Shown: piece by piece, positions 23,635 to 36,439 of the stretch | Layout: each line of letters begins with the position of its first letter | Position numbering within the stretch: position 1 is the first letter of the stretch | From: Trichuris trichiura | Taxonomy: Eukaryota; Nematoda; Enoplea; Trichinellida; Trichuridae | Length of the DNA stretch: 64,000 nt | Assembly: GCA_037903355.1 (NCBI GenBank) | Contig: JBAJFE010000038.1 | Span: forward strand, 248,001 to 312,000 | Direction: 5' to 3' | Notes under the pieces: model-generated | What the model was told of the DNA's origin: nothing | The model's database searches: none | Seen by the model: the letters and a program-made list of their open reading frames with translations, nothing else | Made by a program: the position numbers and the translations under genes

Positions 23635-23756
23635 GTTTCACACATCCAGCATTCACGGTAATGACCCCGTTCTTTAAAAAGCTTTATTAAGCTCTGGTTT
23701 TTAATAAAGCTTTTTAAAGAACGGGGTCATTACCGTGAATGCTGGATGTGTGAAAC
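23635..23756. repeat. Perfect palindrome: 56-bp arms, 10-nt loop
   Basis: Arm 23635-23690 and arm 23701-23756 are exact reverse complements; the loop is GCTCTGGTTT. The right arm is the inverted copy of the second direct repeat of the Penelope-like structure. Perfect identity suggests a recent event or fold-back synthesis during insertion. Confidence 0.95.
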
Positions 23757-24269
23757 TCAAAATGTGACATTAAACAGTGACATGATTTCTTAGCAAGTAT
23801 TTCAGTTTTCATTTAGCTTATTTTTATACGGAATGAACCTGCTGACGGAACCGTAAACAATCAGAAGCAAGTGGTAAAAAGATAAACCGTTTTCACTATT
23901 ATCTACTGATGATGGTTTGCGGTTTGTACTTAATTCTCTGTCCTTAAATACTTAGCACTCTATGAACGGAGCAATTACGTAAATGACTAAATGTGAGCTT
24001 AAAAATTATTCATTATATACGCCACTGCTTACAATAGTTCTGTCCCTTAATAATGAATTCACATCAACTTGACAATTGCGTAGCTGCGGTTTTCTTCATG
24101 TGTGCAAAACTTGGCGAACTGTCTGCTTCATTCCCACGAGAAATTTCTTTTGGATTAATTTGTTCAGCCGTTCTCTTTCATTGCATTCAGGTGTGCATCA
24201 GTCGACTTAATATTCAGTACTGCGCGCTTATTGCTACAACGTAGGATCGACAGGAGCAAAAGGCTGCCG

Positions 24270-24935
24270 ATCTACGCATGAAGTATGAAGGTTGTTCGAA
24301 AAGTTCGCGGGAACATTAAGTAAAAGTTTTATTTGCGAAGATATCAAACTTATTTCTCAACATATTTTCCGTCAACATCAAGGCATTTCTGCAGACGGTG
24401 TCTCCACCTCCGCAGACCTTCATTGTAGAATCCTAGGGGCTGTGTATTGTACAAGGTCGAGACGGCGCCTTTCATGTCATCCATTGACTTAAACAGGTTC
24501 CGGACAAGGGCCATGGTTCCTTCGCTTGTTGCGGTTGCTGGTCTTCCCGCTCTCCAATCTTCTTCGATGGCCTCTGCCTTCCTTGGAACGCCTTATCCAC
24601 TCATAGACAGCCGATTTAGATGGTGCACTACTTCTGTAAACCTACTACAAAGATTGAATAATCCCCTAGGCTGCCAGCCCAGCTTGGAAAGAAATTTAAT
24701 GCTAGCTCTGACCTCAAAAGAAAGATTTTCTATATCACGAAACGAGAAAAGCGATCACTTTAGGAGCAGCATCAGATAAGGCTACCTCTCCGTACAAGTC
24801 TGGAGAGGACAGAGATAAGATTAAACATGTTTTTGGCCCATACACTGGCGTCTTGTTAGACACTGCACCGTCTTTCCGGGAACTTTCCGAGTATCCTTTT
24901 TATATTGCGAAAAAGTTTCTTCTGCATACGAGAGT
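24270..24935 (-). pseudogene. Mariner relic (lineage B), internally deleted
   Basis: The left end GGTTGTTCGAAAAGTTCGCGGGAA and the right end (complement near 24885-24905, CTCGGAAAGTTCCCGG) are recognisable inverted termini. Minus-strand reading gives GKYVEK and LQKCLDVDG at the C-terminus and an N-terminal WIRRFKEGREAIEEDW...GRPATATSEG segment. The catalytic centre is missing. It is closely related to the copy at 48.5-49.5 kb, sharing long stretches of the 5' region. Confidence 0.8.
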
Positions 24936-25034
24936 CAGAGCTAGTATAGCCATTTTTTAGCCTGAAACTTCGTTGTTTACGACCGACCAATGTCAGTGTG
25001 CTTCAGGAGATATGACTACAGAGAGGTGAGAACC

Positions 25035-25660
25035 AAATTTAGTCAAGACACTTTATGACAACCCCACAACGTGCCGCAGCGTTTCGGCTGTATGCTTTTA
25101 CTATAATCTGCCGGGTCGGGCCGATAAGCGAGGTTCAGCATGGAAAATGGGTGCTACGCAAGCTGTCAGATTGTGAATTAAATAGGTATGCCGGCATTTG
25201 CTGCTCATTACTGGTGAGCCAGCGAAGGAATCGTATCTCGTGGGGGCTTGTTACTGAGGTAGAAAGTCGGTTATGTTCAATAACGCAACGAGCAATGGAC
25301 ATTGTGTGGACCAAAGTGCCTGACCATTTCCACACCAAATGCAAACCTCCATTGAAAAATCTCCTGTTTTGCTTTTGTTGAGATGAAGAAAGCGTGCTGC
25401 ATCGTAATCTGCTGGAACCTGTTCAGATAGTTACGGCAGAACTCTACCGCCAGCGGCTCATAAAGTTAGTAGTCACAACCCTCTATAACTGGCTGAAGCA
25501 TGCGTCAAACCACCATAAGATCACGCACAACAACGCAGACCTGCATCTTGCTGGAGAGGCCAAAGCACCTTGCGCTGTGGTTACGGGGCGCATTCTTCAG
25601 GCAGCTTACTGAACAGACATGCTTTTAGGATACCCTTTCTCTGATCAGTGAACCCTAACC
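25035..25660 (+). pseudogene. Mariner relic (lineage C)
   Basis: The plus strand reads HGKWVLRKLSDCELNRYAGI, FHTKCKPPLKNLLFCF, WDEES-like, ELYRQRLIKL and a degraded KITHNNADLHLAG, in the order expected for the mariner catalytic domain (GKWVP..L, CDEKW region, KVMLSVWW region, Y..QL, LHDNARPH). Several stops, and catalytic Asp positions are eroded. Distinct in sequence from lineages A and B. Confidence 0.65.
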
Positions 25661-28600
25661 TGTTTGAAAGGCACATCAGAGATCTGGCGGTTGGATCAAA
25701 ACGTGCAAAGTTCTATCACCTAAGCCTTCATATGCTGTCATAGCGCTGGCAGGGAACTGCTAAAACCAATGAAAATTAGGCTGAATAAAGAACGTTATTT
25801 GATCTTGCTTCCGCGAGAGTCTTAATTTACCAGGGAAGGAGAAAAGTTTTGCAAGCAAGCGATGTAATAAAAAATGTTTTGCAATTATGAGATTGATTAC
25901 GCAGTCACAAGATGACTTGAAGCAAGCCTGAAGCTGGAAGTGGTACTTATGTTCCAACAGCTCTGTTTCATTTTAATGTTAAGCTTTTGAGATCAGAGGA
26001 TCTTTTAGTTTGGAAGTGATAGATTGCTGCTCGTTATTTCTATTAATTTTTACCGCTGCGGACCCATCAAGAGCGGACCTGAAATCTCCATAGGAAAAAA
26101 TTGGTTGCAAGCAGGTGCTACTGTAAAAATAAAAATTTGGCATAATAAATTGTTCGCAAGAAAAGAAAGAAGGAAAAGGCTATTTGCCGCTTGGTCGGCT
26201 GGGTTGAAATGAGGCTGCCATTGCGAGCGCCTAGGCAAACTCCAAAATATTCTGAAAATCTAACAGAGCGTGCGGAAAAGGCCAAACCGAGGGCAAAGCA
26301 GAACTGGCAAGCTTATTCACATTAAGCATGGCAGCGTAGCACCGAAGTTCAACCAAAAGCAGCGTTCGATGTCTCAAACGTTGATTGTCAATGAAAGCAG
26401 TATGAACAGCCTATTGACAGGTGCAAAGAGCCCTTCGAACTCATCGTCGTCGGTATCGATTTTTCTTCGAAGAACATTGTCAATGCCAAATGCTTTTCGC
26501 GCAACTTCCTTGGAGGCACGAAAAGTCTCACTGTTTTTCTGCACCTTCCTACTTGGAACTACGTTCTGCCGGCTGTGCACATAATTTGTCCACTTAAGGT
26601 TCCAAAGAATTTGATCTGCCGTAGCAAACAGCTGGGAAGGAGCTATGGACAAAGGGCATCGCCTAACTTTCACAGAGGCCAGAGAAGGTAGTCTAGTTTC
26701 TCTATTTCAAAACAAAGTCCGTCATTAGCGGTAGTGGTTGAATGAAACTGTCAAAAGCGACTCCTGCCTACACAATTTTCTTGTACCCATTACTCTGCCT
26801 TCCAATGAGATACGAGTCGATATGCTCTCTCGATTTTCATGTTCGAGCACTGAGGACGACGTCAGGCATTATTGCTGCTGCGAAAATTAGATGCTGCGCA
26901 TCTAGTTGAGTAGCGACGCAACATCGTGTTTCCTCAATGGCAATGTAACGTCAGTTAATGAAAGCTGCTCCTGTCAATTCCTTTTAGTGATGGTAAGATA
27001 ATGATCTCTTTCTTCAAACGATTAATCTTCCGCTCAGTATCTTGGCAAAAATTTTTGACTTTTGACTACAATTTCATTTTTCCAGAATTGGCAAAGTTCT
27101 TTATTTTTGCGTTATTTCGCTGAGCTTGCAAAAGCTTTCTCCGTTGCATTTATTGCCACGCAAGGCAAACTACACCCTAAAAATCTTACAAAATATTATA
27201 GGGTAAGACTCTCATACAATGAAACATTAGGACATATTGCCAATGTCAAATAGCTTTTCTTTCGCGCTTAATACTGCAGCTGTCTCTTCCCTTCCATCGG
27301 CTAGCAGTTACCTCTGATTGCTAGATGCTAAGTTCCAACATCGATTTCAATTGCTGATCGATGTGCTTACTAGCTCAGATGTTGACGAAACAGCTACTTG
27401 CTGTCGTGTATCCCTGCCCATTGTCACTTTGCAGGCAGTCGCATGCTATTAACACTGACCAATGGTAAGGCTTGTATAAAGTTGGTGCATGAAGTCAGGA
27501 CACAAAATGGCTTGTCATATTTTCCAAAGACATTGTCTTCAACTAGACAGCACATTGTTCTTTGGATGCTCATTATTCTGTTATCATTAGCTTTATCATT
27601 TTTAACGTCAGATAATATCCCACTAGCTGAGCTTTGATAGCCAAGTATCGCTTCTCATCGAAATTCCCTGTTCATTTAACTTTCCAAAATCGACACTTCT
27701 CATTTACGCATGCATTCTTCTCATTTCTCAAGGATTCAAGCAGGTTCGTCAGTTTTGTTGATCCTGATAGAGACTGTGATTGAAGAAGCCAACCTCTGGG
27801 GGTCACCGTTGGGATTTGTGCTTGCTTTTCAACCTTCCCGTACACCAGTTGCTCATAGCAAGCACCATATGAGCTGTGACAACGCCAACTAATTGCGTGG
27901 AGCCGGTAATGCACTTTGACGATGGATTTTCGATGAGGCGCTTCGAGGCGGTGGCTTTAGGCTCATCAGTTCGATTTTTCATTCATTCATATAGCCTGAC
28001 GGTAGCTCAATGTGGAGCCGAAGGAACTGCGTACACTTTCGCTCTGATTTGCCTGAAATAGCTCCGCCTTCTTTCTTCATGCGAACAAAGCTTTAACAAA
28101 CAAGGGGCATTTACCCAGTCAGAATTCCCTTCCGCTGTTTACACTTCAATGATGGGTTCCTTAAAACCGGCAAGCGCTGCGTTTGTAGTAAAAAGCATTG
28201 CCAAGATCAGCTTCCTGGTAATTTGCGCTTGAACTATGGAGGAGGTTGAAACAAACTACACTCAAGGAGACACGGAGGATTTGCGAAAACATCGGAAATA
28301 TCAAGGTAAGACAGTAGCAGACCGCTCGTCTCATATGCGGATAGCCTTGCCACTGAAGTTGTAGTCGATTAAGTTATTCAGCACTAGTGACAGCAGCTTA
28401 GCCTAATCATTTACAGACGTCCACCGTGCATACTTTACTCGGCAGATTCAAGACGTGCGATCGAGGTCATCGGCTCAGATGCTTCAGAGCAGAAATATGT
28501 GAACACAGGATTTTCGCCGCATGTTGTGCTTGCCGGGATCCTTCTTGACTGTTCATTAACCAGTTGCATGCAGCCGACGCAAGCAGATGCTATTATAAAT

Positions 28601-29662
28601 CACCGAAAATTCCAATACTTGCCATTTCTTTTGACGGGTTCGCTCAGTCTTTCATTAGCAATATCACTTTTCAAAGAGAACATACGAAAGCAGCTCTTAA
28701 AACTCTGACTGCTCACGTGAGATTAGAAATAATGATCGTCGAGAAAAATGCTGAACAAATCAAGAGGTGGACTAATGCTAGGAATCTCAGTGAACTATCT
28801 GGTTCTTCCCTCAGGGCGGTAATGAATCGGTGGTTGAATTACGTGCTTATGTCAGCCAGAAGAAGAAGAACATTCCCTACGTTGCTTCTGATCAAGCTTC
28901 TACTACGCATAAATGCTTCGTAATGTACGTCAACTTTCACAATTGAACTGTTGATGTATCACGAAGGAATATAAAATCGTCAGTCTAAGTATGAAAGGAG
29001 GTTCTTGATATTCCCTAGCGATTATGGCATAGGCCAAATAGCAGTGAAGCACTTTTTACCAATACTGTCAAATCTGTACAAAGGCATTTTTTGCCCTCCA
29101 TATGCCAAAGAAGCAAGGAAGTTTTCTGAGCCAGATGATGTCATACCCTCTCTGAGCTATGACGAGCAGTCACTGACAAGAAAGTGCAGCGTTAATTCTG
29201 ACGCAAGCTCGATGTCAAAGTTCTTGTGAATGATCTCGAACGAACGACCATCATACGGCAGAAAATCACCGGTCCCATTCCCTTGCGTTCAGCTCTAATT
29301 GCCCTTTCAGTCTCCCAGCTGTCATTTGCTAAATAACTCATTACCGAGAAAGGGTAATCGCTTTTCTATGCAATTCAGTTTTCTTTGCTATTGCGGTTGA
29401 AGGAACGATCGCGAGAAAGACCTAATCATTCAGGCTATATCTGCACATTACTGAAGGTTTCAAAAAATGCAGTTAACTTTTCGTTTTGCATTGCTCATTA
29501 TATTGTTCATTGGTTAACAACGTCCGGTCACTTAACAGGAAACGAAGTACGCACAAGCGCGGGACGTAATGAACCTTCATTTGAGAAATAAGATCTTCTG
29601 ACTGCTTGCATTATTAGCTTGCCCGAGGTTGTAACTTATTTTATAAAGTGACACTTTCAGAA
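25661..29662. other. Intergenic, with weak coding candidates only
   Basis: No gene is established. Three points were considered: a minus-strand frame at 26374-26673 with an acidic, protein-like segment (RRKIDTDDDEFEG); an ATG at 28236 with a GTAAGA donor after 28305 (MEEVETNYTQGDTEDL); and a plus frame at 28564-28923 with PILAISFDGF. None could be joined into a gene model. The sequence just before the stomatin ATG contains CTTTCAG, a splice-acceptor-like site. Confidence 0.3.
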
Positions 29663-30702
29663 ATGAGCTCCACTGGACTGACGAAAGAAGCGAAACAACA
29701 ATGGGCATCGCCCTCAATTCAATCAGATGCCCCACCAACTGATTACGAAGTAATAAGCGTATGGTTCGGCTATATTTTGACAGGGCTGTCCTGGTTCATC
29801 GTCGCTATCACTTTCCCGTTTTCTGCCTGCTTCTGTTTGAAAGTTATAAAAGAGTATGAGAGAGTTGTCATCTTTCGGCTTGGACGGCTCATGCCTGGAG
29901 GTAAGTAAATAATTCGTCCTAATAAACTAAATACTTCGGGTAGCAACCCACTCGTCAAGGTTGTGGCAAATGATTGAATTTCAGTGGCCAAGGGACCCGG
30001 GCTTGTGTTTATAATGCCTTGCATTGACACCTACAGGAAGATCGACCTACGCGTCGTGTCTTATGCTGTGCCGCCGCAAGAGATTTTGTCGAAGGACTCT
30101 GTCACAGTTTCCGTAGATGCTGTTGTCTACTTTCGCACTTCGGACCCAATAGCCGCGGTCAATAATGTTGACGACGCCATTTACAGCACTAAGCTACTCG
30201 CTCAGACAACGCTACGAAACGCGTTGGGTATGAAAACGCTTACAGAGATGCTTTGTGAAAGGGACGCAATTGCCCAGTTGACGGAGACCATCTTGGACGA
30301 AGGTAGGCATCTCAGTGTACAGTGGCTTACGTACCCAAATTTACGGTCACACTTTAAGGTACTGAACATTGGGGCATAAAGGTGGAACGCGTTGAGGTCA
30401 AAGACATACGTCTGCCCCAGCAACTTACCCGAGCTATGGCAGCTGAAGCTGAGGCCGCCCGTGAAGCTAGGGCTAAAGTTGTCGCTGCTGAAGGCGAGAT
30501 GAAAGCTAGCCATGCTTTGAAAGAGGCAGCCGACGTGCTGGCCGACTCTCCTGTGGCGATTCAGCTCCGCCACCTACAAGCACTGAGCAGCATAGCGGCT
30601 GAACAGAATTCGACTATCGTCTTTCCAGTACCCATAGACCTATTCGGCAGTTTTCTGCATAAAGACAAGCGCGAGACGTCAATAGCTCAAATAATGGACT
30701 GA
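29663..30702 (+). CDS. Stomatin-family membrane protein, three exons
   Basis: Exons 29663-29900, 29985-30302 and 30359-30702 join in matching phase (introns of 84 and 56 bp) to give 299 residues. Residues about 31-60 form the membrane hairpin (VWFGYILTGLSWFIV...FPFSACFCL), with the Pro typical of the monotopic loop and nearby Cys that could be palmitoylated. The SPFH/band-7 domain follows: YERVVIFRLGRL, GPGLVFIMPCIDTYRKIDLR, VPPQEILSKDSVTVSVDAVV, STKLLAQTTLRNALG, WGIKVERVEVKDIRLP and AAEAEAAREARAKVVAAEGE. Full length, no break. Stomatins oligomerise on the inner plasma membrane and regulate ion channels, as MEC-2 and UNC-1 do in nematodes. CTTTCAG ends two bases before the ATG, so an upstream non-coding exon or spliced leader could be attached there (inference). 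No neighbour appears related. Confidence 0.95.
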
Positions 30703-33700
30703 ATACGGATTGAAATTTCAACTACAATGTTCTCAATCGGCGTTCCTGTATTGCCAGAAATAATAGCTGCTGAACATGATGGACTGTTACTGAAAAACAA
30801 TGATGGCTGGACCTCACGAGCAACCATTGCCATTCGTGACGGTTGGACGGCCTTTTTGAATCGCTAGCATTCAAGCAACAAATCACTGTTATAAATATAT
30901 CTTAGCCAGAATATGTTCTCCCACAACTTGAACAGATCAAATTATAGACTTATTTGGGAAAACAACTCAGTCTCATTGGAATCAAACTTTGTACCCCAAT
31001 CTGTCTTATTGTTCCGTCTTAAGAGGAATGATTTCTGACGTGGCTAGTAGGGACTATATATACTTAGGGAATTGCGTTAAGATTGGGTAATCTATCTAGT
31101 CATTGCCGCAGTTGGACAGAATTCAGTGCATCAAAGCAGTGGCCACGGCAGTTTAAAAAATATAACCATTCTCAATCATTAAGACCTACAGAAAACCAAA
31201 GCGCTTTATTTTCTGGATAATGATTTCTATTAAGCACTGACGTCTCCTTTCTTCTCGTTTAAAAAATAACTGCAACTCTTCAAGACAAAGAACTTATCAA
31301 GTCATAAGCTTATTCATACAAATGAACTAGACATCATGCAAGTAAGGCAATGGCAAACACTGTAATTCCAAGAGTATAAATTTTCAATAAAAATTTAAGC
31401 TGAGCGCAGCAAGAATTAAGCGCAACTGAAATTAGGTAGCCTTTACCGTATTGACTTTTTGACCAATGGATCTGCCTAAATCATTTGTCGACTCAGCTCA
31501 TGGCAAAGGCATTGCGAGCAGCGTTCAGGCAGTGTAGCCCATAAAAATAATGAAAAGACAGCTCCGTAATATCAACCGTGCACATGTATTAATGATTTCG
31601 AAAAACGTGAATTGCCAAACAGCGATACGCGTATTTTTTCCTTCTTTAGTAAGGTTCAAGCGCTTTTATTATTAATAAAATTGACGTCTGAAAGAGCCGA
31701 CGATAGAAGCCGCCGAATCATGTCATATATAAACCTGTTATGTTAGTATGTAGCTGCGATCATGGAGTTGAAATGATCTCTGATCGAACATAATTGTTAA
31801 TCCCAATTGCTGCTCTATAAAGTAACCGCTTGCGGGATGGAACGAAAAAGCAACTAAGGATATGAATAAAAATACATACAAGCATGCATCAGTAATGAAC
31901 AAATGGTAAAAGAATGGTACATATAGAATAAATGAAACTGGAACGAACTAGAACGAAAAGAACCATACATAAAAATGGAACAAAAGGAATCAACAATGGA
32001 CTGTAGGAATGCATAACATTGAATTTTTTTGTGTTTATTTTTGATGAATTCTACAAAGTAGGGGTTCGAAGGCTGCTGATAGACATGTCAAAACTGGATT
32101 GTTTCAGACTTTCCATTTTACGACGTGTTAACTACTGTTGTTATGCTGCTTCTCGTTATTTCTCCAATTCTTTTTTTCTGATGACCAGTCAAGACTGGAC
32201 TCGAACACGTGGGCAATGAACACACTTGTTAACTGTTAAATGAAGAGTCATCTTTCTTAACTTCATTATGTACTCAATATGCATTGTCCTGTATCAAAGC
32301 GTTACGTTTTCAACGCTAATATTAACGCAATGCAATTCGTAGTGATGAGTGCCACGAATGAGCACTGCTGAGTAGCAAACCATTATAATATACATGGATT
32401 GTCTGATATGGCATTTTTCATGAAAGTGGGAAAGACGGGTATTGACTTCAGAAGCAACAAAGCCCGTAAGATATTTCGAGTTGCAACTCACTCATAACTT
32501 ACGTGCTTCCATAATTCGCCAATTTATAAGTTTTCATTTTATACAGTTAAGTAAAGTATGCTGACCGCAAAAAAGCAGGAAAACCCTACTTTTCCATTGA
32601 TCTGCACGTTCATGATCAGATCGTTCCACAGAACTGCCGATCACTTACAGGAAATAAAGGGTTCTACAGTTCTTATTTTTTAACTGTTGTAGACAGTTGA
32701 TCACGTTTGTAAAGCTCCTCTGCGCAAAAGGGAATACAGTACATTATGGCATTATGGCACATCTGTGACAATGTTATTTGTGCGATTTAATGCTGCATGA
32801 GTTAAGTCTTTGTTGCGTTTTTCGATCAGTTAAACTTCAGAGAGAATACTGTTGTCTAGGAAAAAATCTCTGTTTCTATGAAGTGCCCTAGCATTTTTAA
32901 AAATGATATTGGTATACTCACGAGGCAGCATACGCTTGAAATGTTGCAACAAGGTCGTTGGTTATATAACTTTCAACTACATCTGCGAACGCGTTTGCGA
33001 AAAAAGCCAACTGCCTCGCAAAATGTACATCCTGAAAGTTTTCTTCTGACAACAGATCACAGGATATCTCGAAAGGTATGAGTACAAAACATTCCATACT
33101 ATCTACGTTTATCACTCATCAACAGTCGCAAAATCTTGTAGATGGCATGATTCTAACACACGCCTTATTTATTGTTTTACATTAAAGTATGCATTTTACT
33201 AATAGATTTGCAAATGACATGCTTTCAATAAAACATTTCTTCAGGCAGTACTGGTTTTAAATGGCAGTTGCTGAGCGATTAATTGGTTTCAATAAAAAAC
33301 TAACTCCTTCGCATGGAAATTAAAATTCAAAGGACTATAAGGAATCAGAATGGCTGAAGAAAAAAGTCATTAACATTTTTTTCTAAAGCATTTTGCTTAT
33401 TTATTAATCTTATCCGTAACTTTGCTTTATCTTTTAATTAATCATTTTGTTGTTTCTTTACAATCTTATTCATACCATTAGTGTGATGTTTGATCATGTT
33501 CTGTTTCACATTCACTTCAGGTATTTGTCTGTATCGCTATGATTTCGTTTCAATTTGCGAAAACGCTGATGACGGAGCAAGGACTGCCCTGATTGCCACA
33601 TGAGGTAAAAATATTTTAACTGTTGAACAAATTGTGCGTAACGGGTCGTAAATGCACTCGAAGATAATTGATTCTATAGTCTTTTTATGATGAATGCAAG

Positions 33701-36439
33701 TGACAGGCTTTTTGTGCCACGATTTACGGTTATTAATAATTTGGATTACTCAAGCACTTTCCGTAATTCGAAAGAAAGGCGTAGTGTCAGGTTCATGAAC
33801 TTTCCGCTTGAAAAACCTGGTAGGAATCCTAATTTTGCCATTTATGCCTTTTCTCCTAAAAAAATCAATGAGAAACAATCAGCTGCATTAGAACATCTGC
33901 AATTTCTACTTTTGCAAAAATGGAGGAGCAATTATTTGTTCAGCACTCTAGCAGAGGGCTTATTTAGGGAATTTTTTCTAGTCACAGCATGAGTTGGTCA
34001 ATTTGCGTTTGACTTATTATCTCTGCTGCCGTGTTAACTAATTGCTAAGTTCGCCATTTTACACCTATGAATGTAAAACTTTAGTGCTAACAATTTAGCG
34101 CTTTTTCAAGCAGCCTGAAACTCGAATCATTCAAAATTGGTTACTCACCCCATTCACTCTTCAGGTACGTTTACATAATAGTGCGCTTTGCGTCCAGTAT
34201 TTCAGTCACGGCTTATCCCCGTTGTCGTTGGCGTCTGCAGTTGAACTGTACAAGTGTGCCTGAACCGTAGAGAACAGGCGAACGAATGGAATGGATGAAA
34301 AAATTATTAAAGTACAGGTCTAGCAAATTGCAAATATCTTTAAACTATCAGATAGTTTAAAGTTTCTCAATTCAATAATTACGACCGTGGTTATATGTAC
34401 AGGTAAATCCTGACTTATGATGGGTTCAGTACACATCTACTTCGCAAGTGGTACTTAGTTTTTAGATTATAACAACTGCATGAGATTTGAGAAAGCTGAG
34501 CGCCACATCCAAGATGCCCGCGCTCGCTGCCAAGAAGCATACAATGAAATGTAGAACAGTATAAGAACAAAGCTTGACGCCTTCTTAACACAGCCTGCTC
34601 GTGATACACTATCATTCATTACGGAAGTGGCTTCTTCCAATCTTCATTGACCCAATCGGAAAAGGAATTTCATGGGTTTTCGCTATGTCACTACTATCCT
34701 TCTGCAAATATCAGCTGAATATATTGAACAGACTTCGTTATTTCTCTGTATTATAAGTTAGGCCTGTATACGACATAATTTCTCTTAACTGAAAACTAAT
34801 TCAAGTGTTCAACTTTGTTAATACAGGACGCACGAATTTTCGACATTCAGTAGGCTCTAATTTTCAGTGTGGGTCCATTACAATTCGTCGTATCCGCTTC
34901 ATTATGATGGCGTCTTATCATTTTTGTTCACAGTTCCTATGCTGAAATTCTTCGAATACTGTAGAGTTCGATTTTATCGTATGCCTAAGCGTAAACGTAT
35001 GCCAATGACTGCTTTGAACTGATGTATGGTCAACAAAACAAAATAGCGGAAGCCCTGCTCAGGAAGCTGGTTCCCTCCTGTTCAGCAATGAACGCGTTGA
35101 TCAGGCATCCTGACTTGGATTAGTTTCGACTGGCAGTGGATTTAGACTTACGGACCCTTTGAGAGCAGCATACACATTCACTTCGAGAAGGGTATTTTGT
35201 TCTTTCCTAACGATGGCGACTAGCTGTACAGCAGTCTTACAATGCTCAAGAGAGCTGCAACTCTGCCAGTCACTTGATTGTTGGGTAAGTCTAGGATGGA
35301 TATGTTACCTATGTTCTGTAAATAGTGTGCTTTTCCATTCCATCATGTTCATTTGCCTGTTAATGGAACACCGGAGTTCCATTTCATTTATGAAAGTCTT
35401 TTTCTCTTGCTAATGAAGGATGGCCATAAGTGGACATAGCTAAAGAAGGAATGACAGAGAGATTCGAGAAAGAAAGATTTGAGAAAGACGAAAAGAAAAG
35501 TGGCCATAATTGTTTAATGCATTACAGCTTCCAGAACACATTTGTCATCTTTGCAGGCATGTTCCACTGTTTATGCATTCATGCAAACGTTCGTGTCGAT
35601 ATGTAGGGACAGTGAATTCTGAATTCTGCAGTGATTCAAGTAGGCAAAGCAAATGTCTTCACCTTTACGCACCATTGTCAATTTAACTGTTGGTTAGGCA
35701 TAAATTGTTTTGTCACTTGCACTGTTCTCTGTCTCAGGAGACATTACCTCATCGTAAGTGCTAATAGCGCGGAATTTTATGTTTGTGAAGCTCCTATCAT
35801 GTCTTCTACTTCTGTTGAAAAGAACAAAAAGTACCTTGGAGAGGAAACTCGACGGTATTGCACTGCTTTTTTTCATGAGAAAAGTCTATTTTTTGCTCTG
35901 TTGTATGAATGGCACAAAAGAGTACTCAAAGCTTTCAAAACACCACTGATTCCGCCTTCAGCGATAGGGCAAGAGCCTCAGCAATAGAGCGTTTGCCCTA
36001 TCAGATCTCATCAGCGATAGAGTCTTCAGTGATAGAGCAAAAGCCATACTGATGAAGATGGATCCAATCGCATTCCCAAATGTTCGAGCATTCTTTTGTG
36101 CCATTCTAATAACGGGAATAAAAGCTGTATTTTCTTGTGAGAAAACCTTGTTCCATTACGAAACGGTCGGTCCTCAAGTTATTGTACTGTTTGGAAGAAA
36201 CAAAACAGTAATAAGCTTAGATGGTGTTTCAGCTCCCGCATTCGAGGATATTAACAGTTCTAAAAGACAAAAGCCTATCACTCATCGAATGAAATCATCA
36301 ACTTAATTTAGATCCGCTATCTCTACTAAGAGTAACGTTAGGCTGATCAGTGACATTTAAAAGTTACTTGCCGTACTGGTAGAACTTGAGACGTAAAAGA
36401 ACGTTCCCTATAGCCTTAAGACAACCCAGAGAAACGAGA
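30703..36439. other. Intergenic, no recognised gene; A-rich tract, small hairpin, degenerate tandem repeat
   Basis: About 31855-32005 is A-rich with AATGAA/AAAGAA words. At 32020-32115 the plus strand reads FYKVGVRRLL, like the FY..GI..L segment of a mariner C-terminus; a similar frame (FYKTGIRKLL) recurs at 40240-40320, so both may be fragments of one old element. A 12-bp-arm hairpin lies at 34338-34362. At about 35955-36045 a TCAGYRATAGRGC-like unit recurs several times. Confidence 0.35.

Larger units (their letters stand above)
23083..23765 (-). mobile_element. Penelope-like element terminal structure, flanked by 13-bp direct repeats
   Basis: A unit starting near 23096 (CTTTTTTCTTTTTTCTTCG) is repeated directly near 23600, with about 89 bp nearly identical. 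The second copy runs straight into its own inverted copy, making a perfect palindrome. The whole is flanked by AACTCAAAATGTG at 23083-23095 and again at 23753-23765. Direct terminal repeats with a partial inverted copy are typical of Penelope-like 'pseudo-LTRs', and a hammerhead-like core sits just inside the first repeat. The 13-bp flanks look like a target-site duplication. No coding domain lies in the internal 400 bp; it is probably a truncated insertion. Minus orientation is inferred from the ribozyme core. Confidence 0.65.

Noticed and set aside
32160..32220. tRNA-like GTTCGAGTCC sequence on the minus strand
   Set aside because: The flanking bases cannot form a T stem and no other tRNA arm is present.
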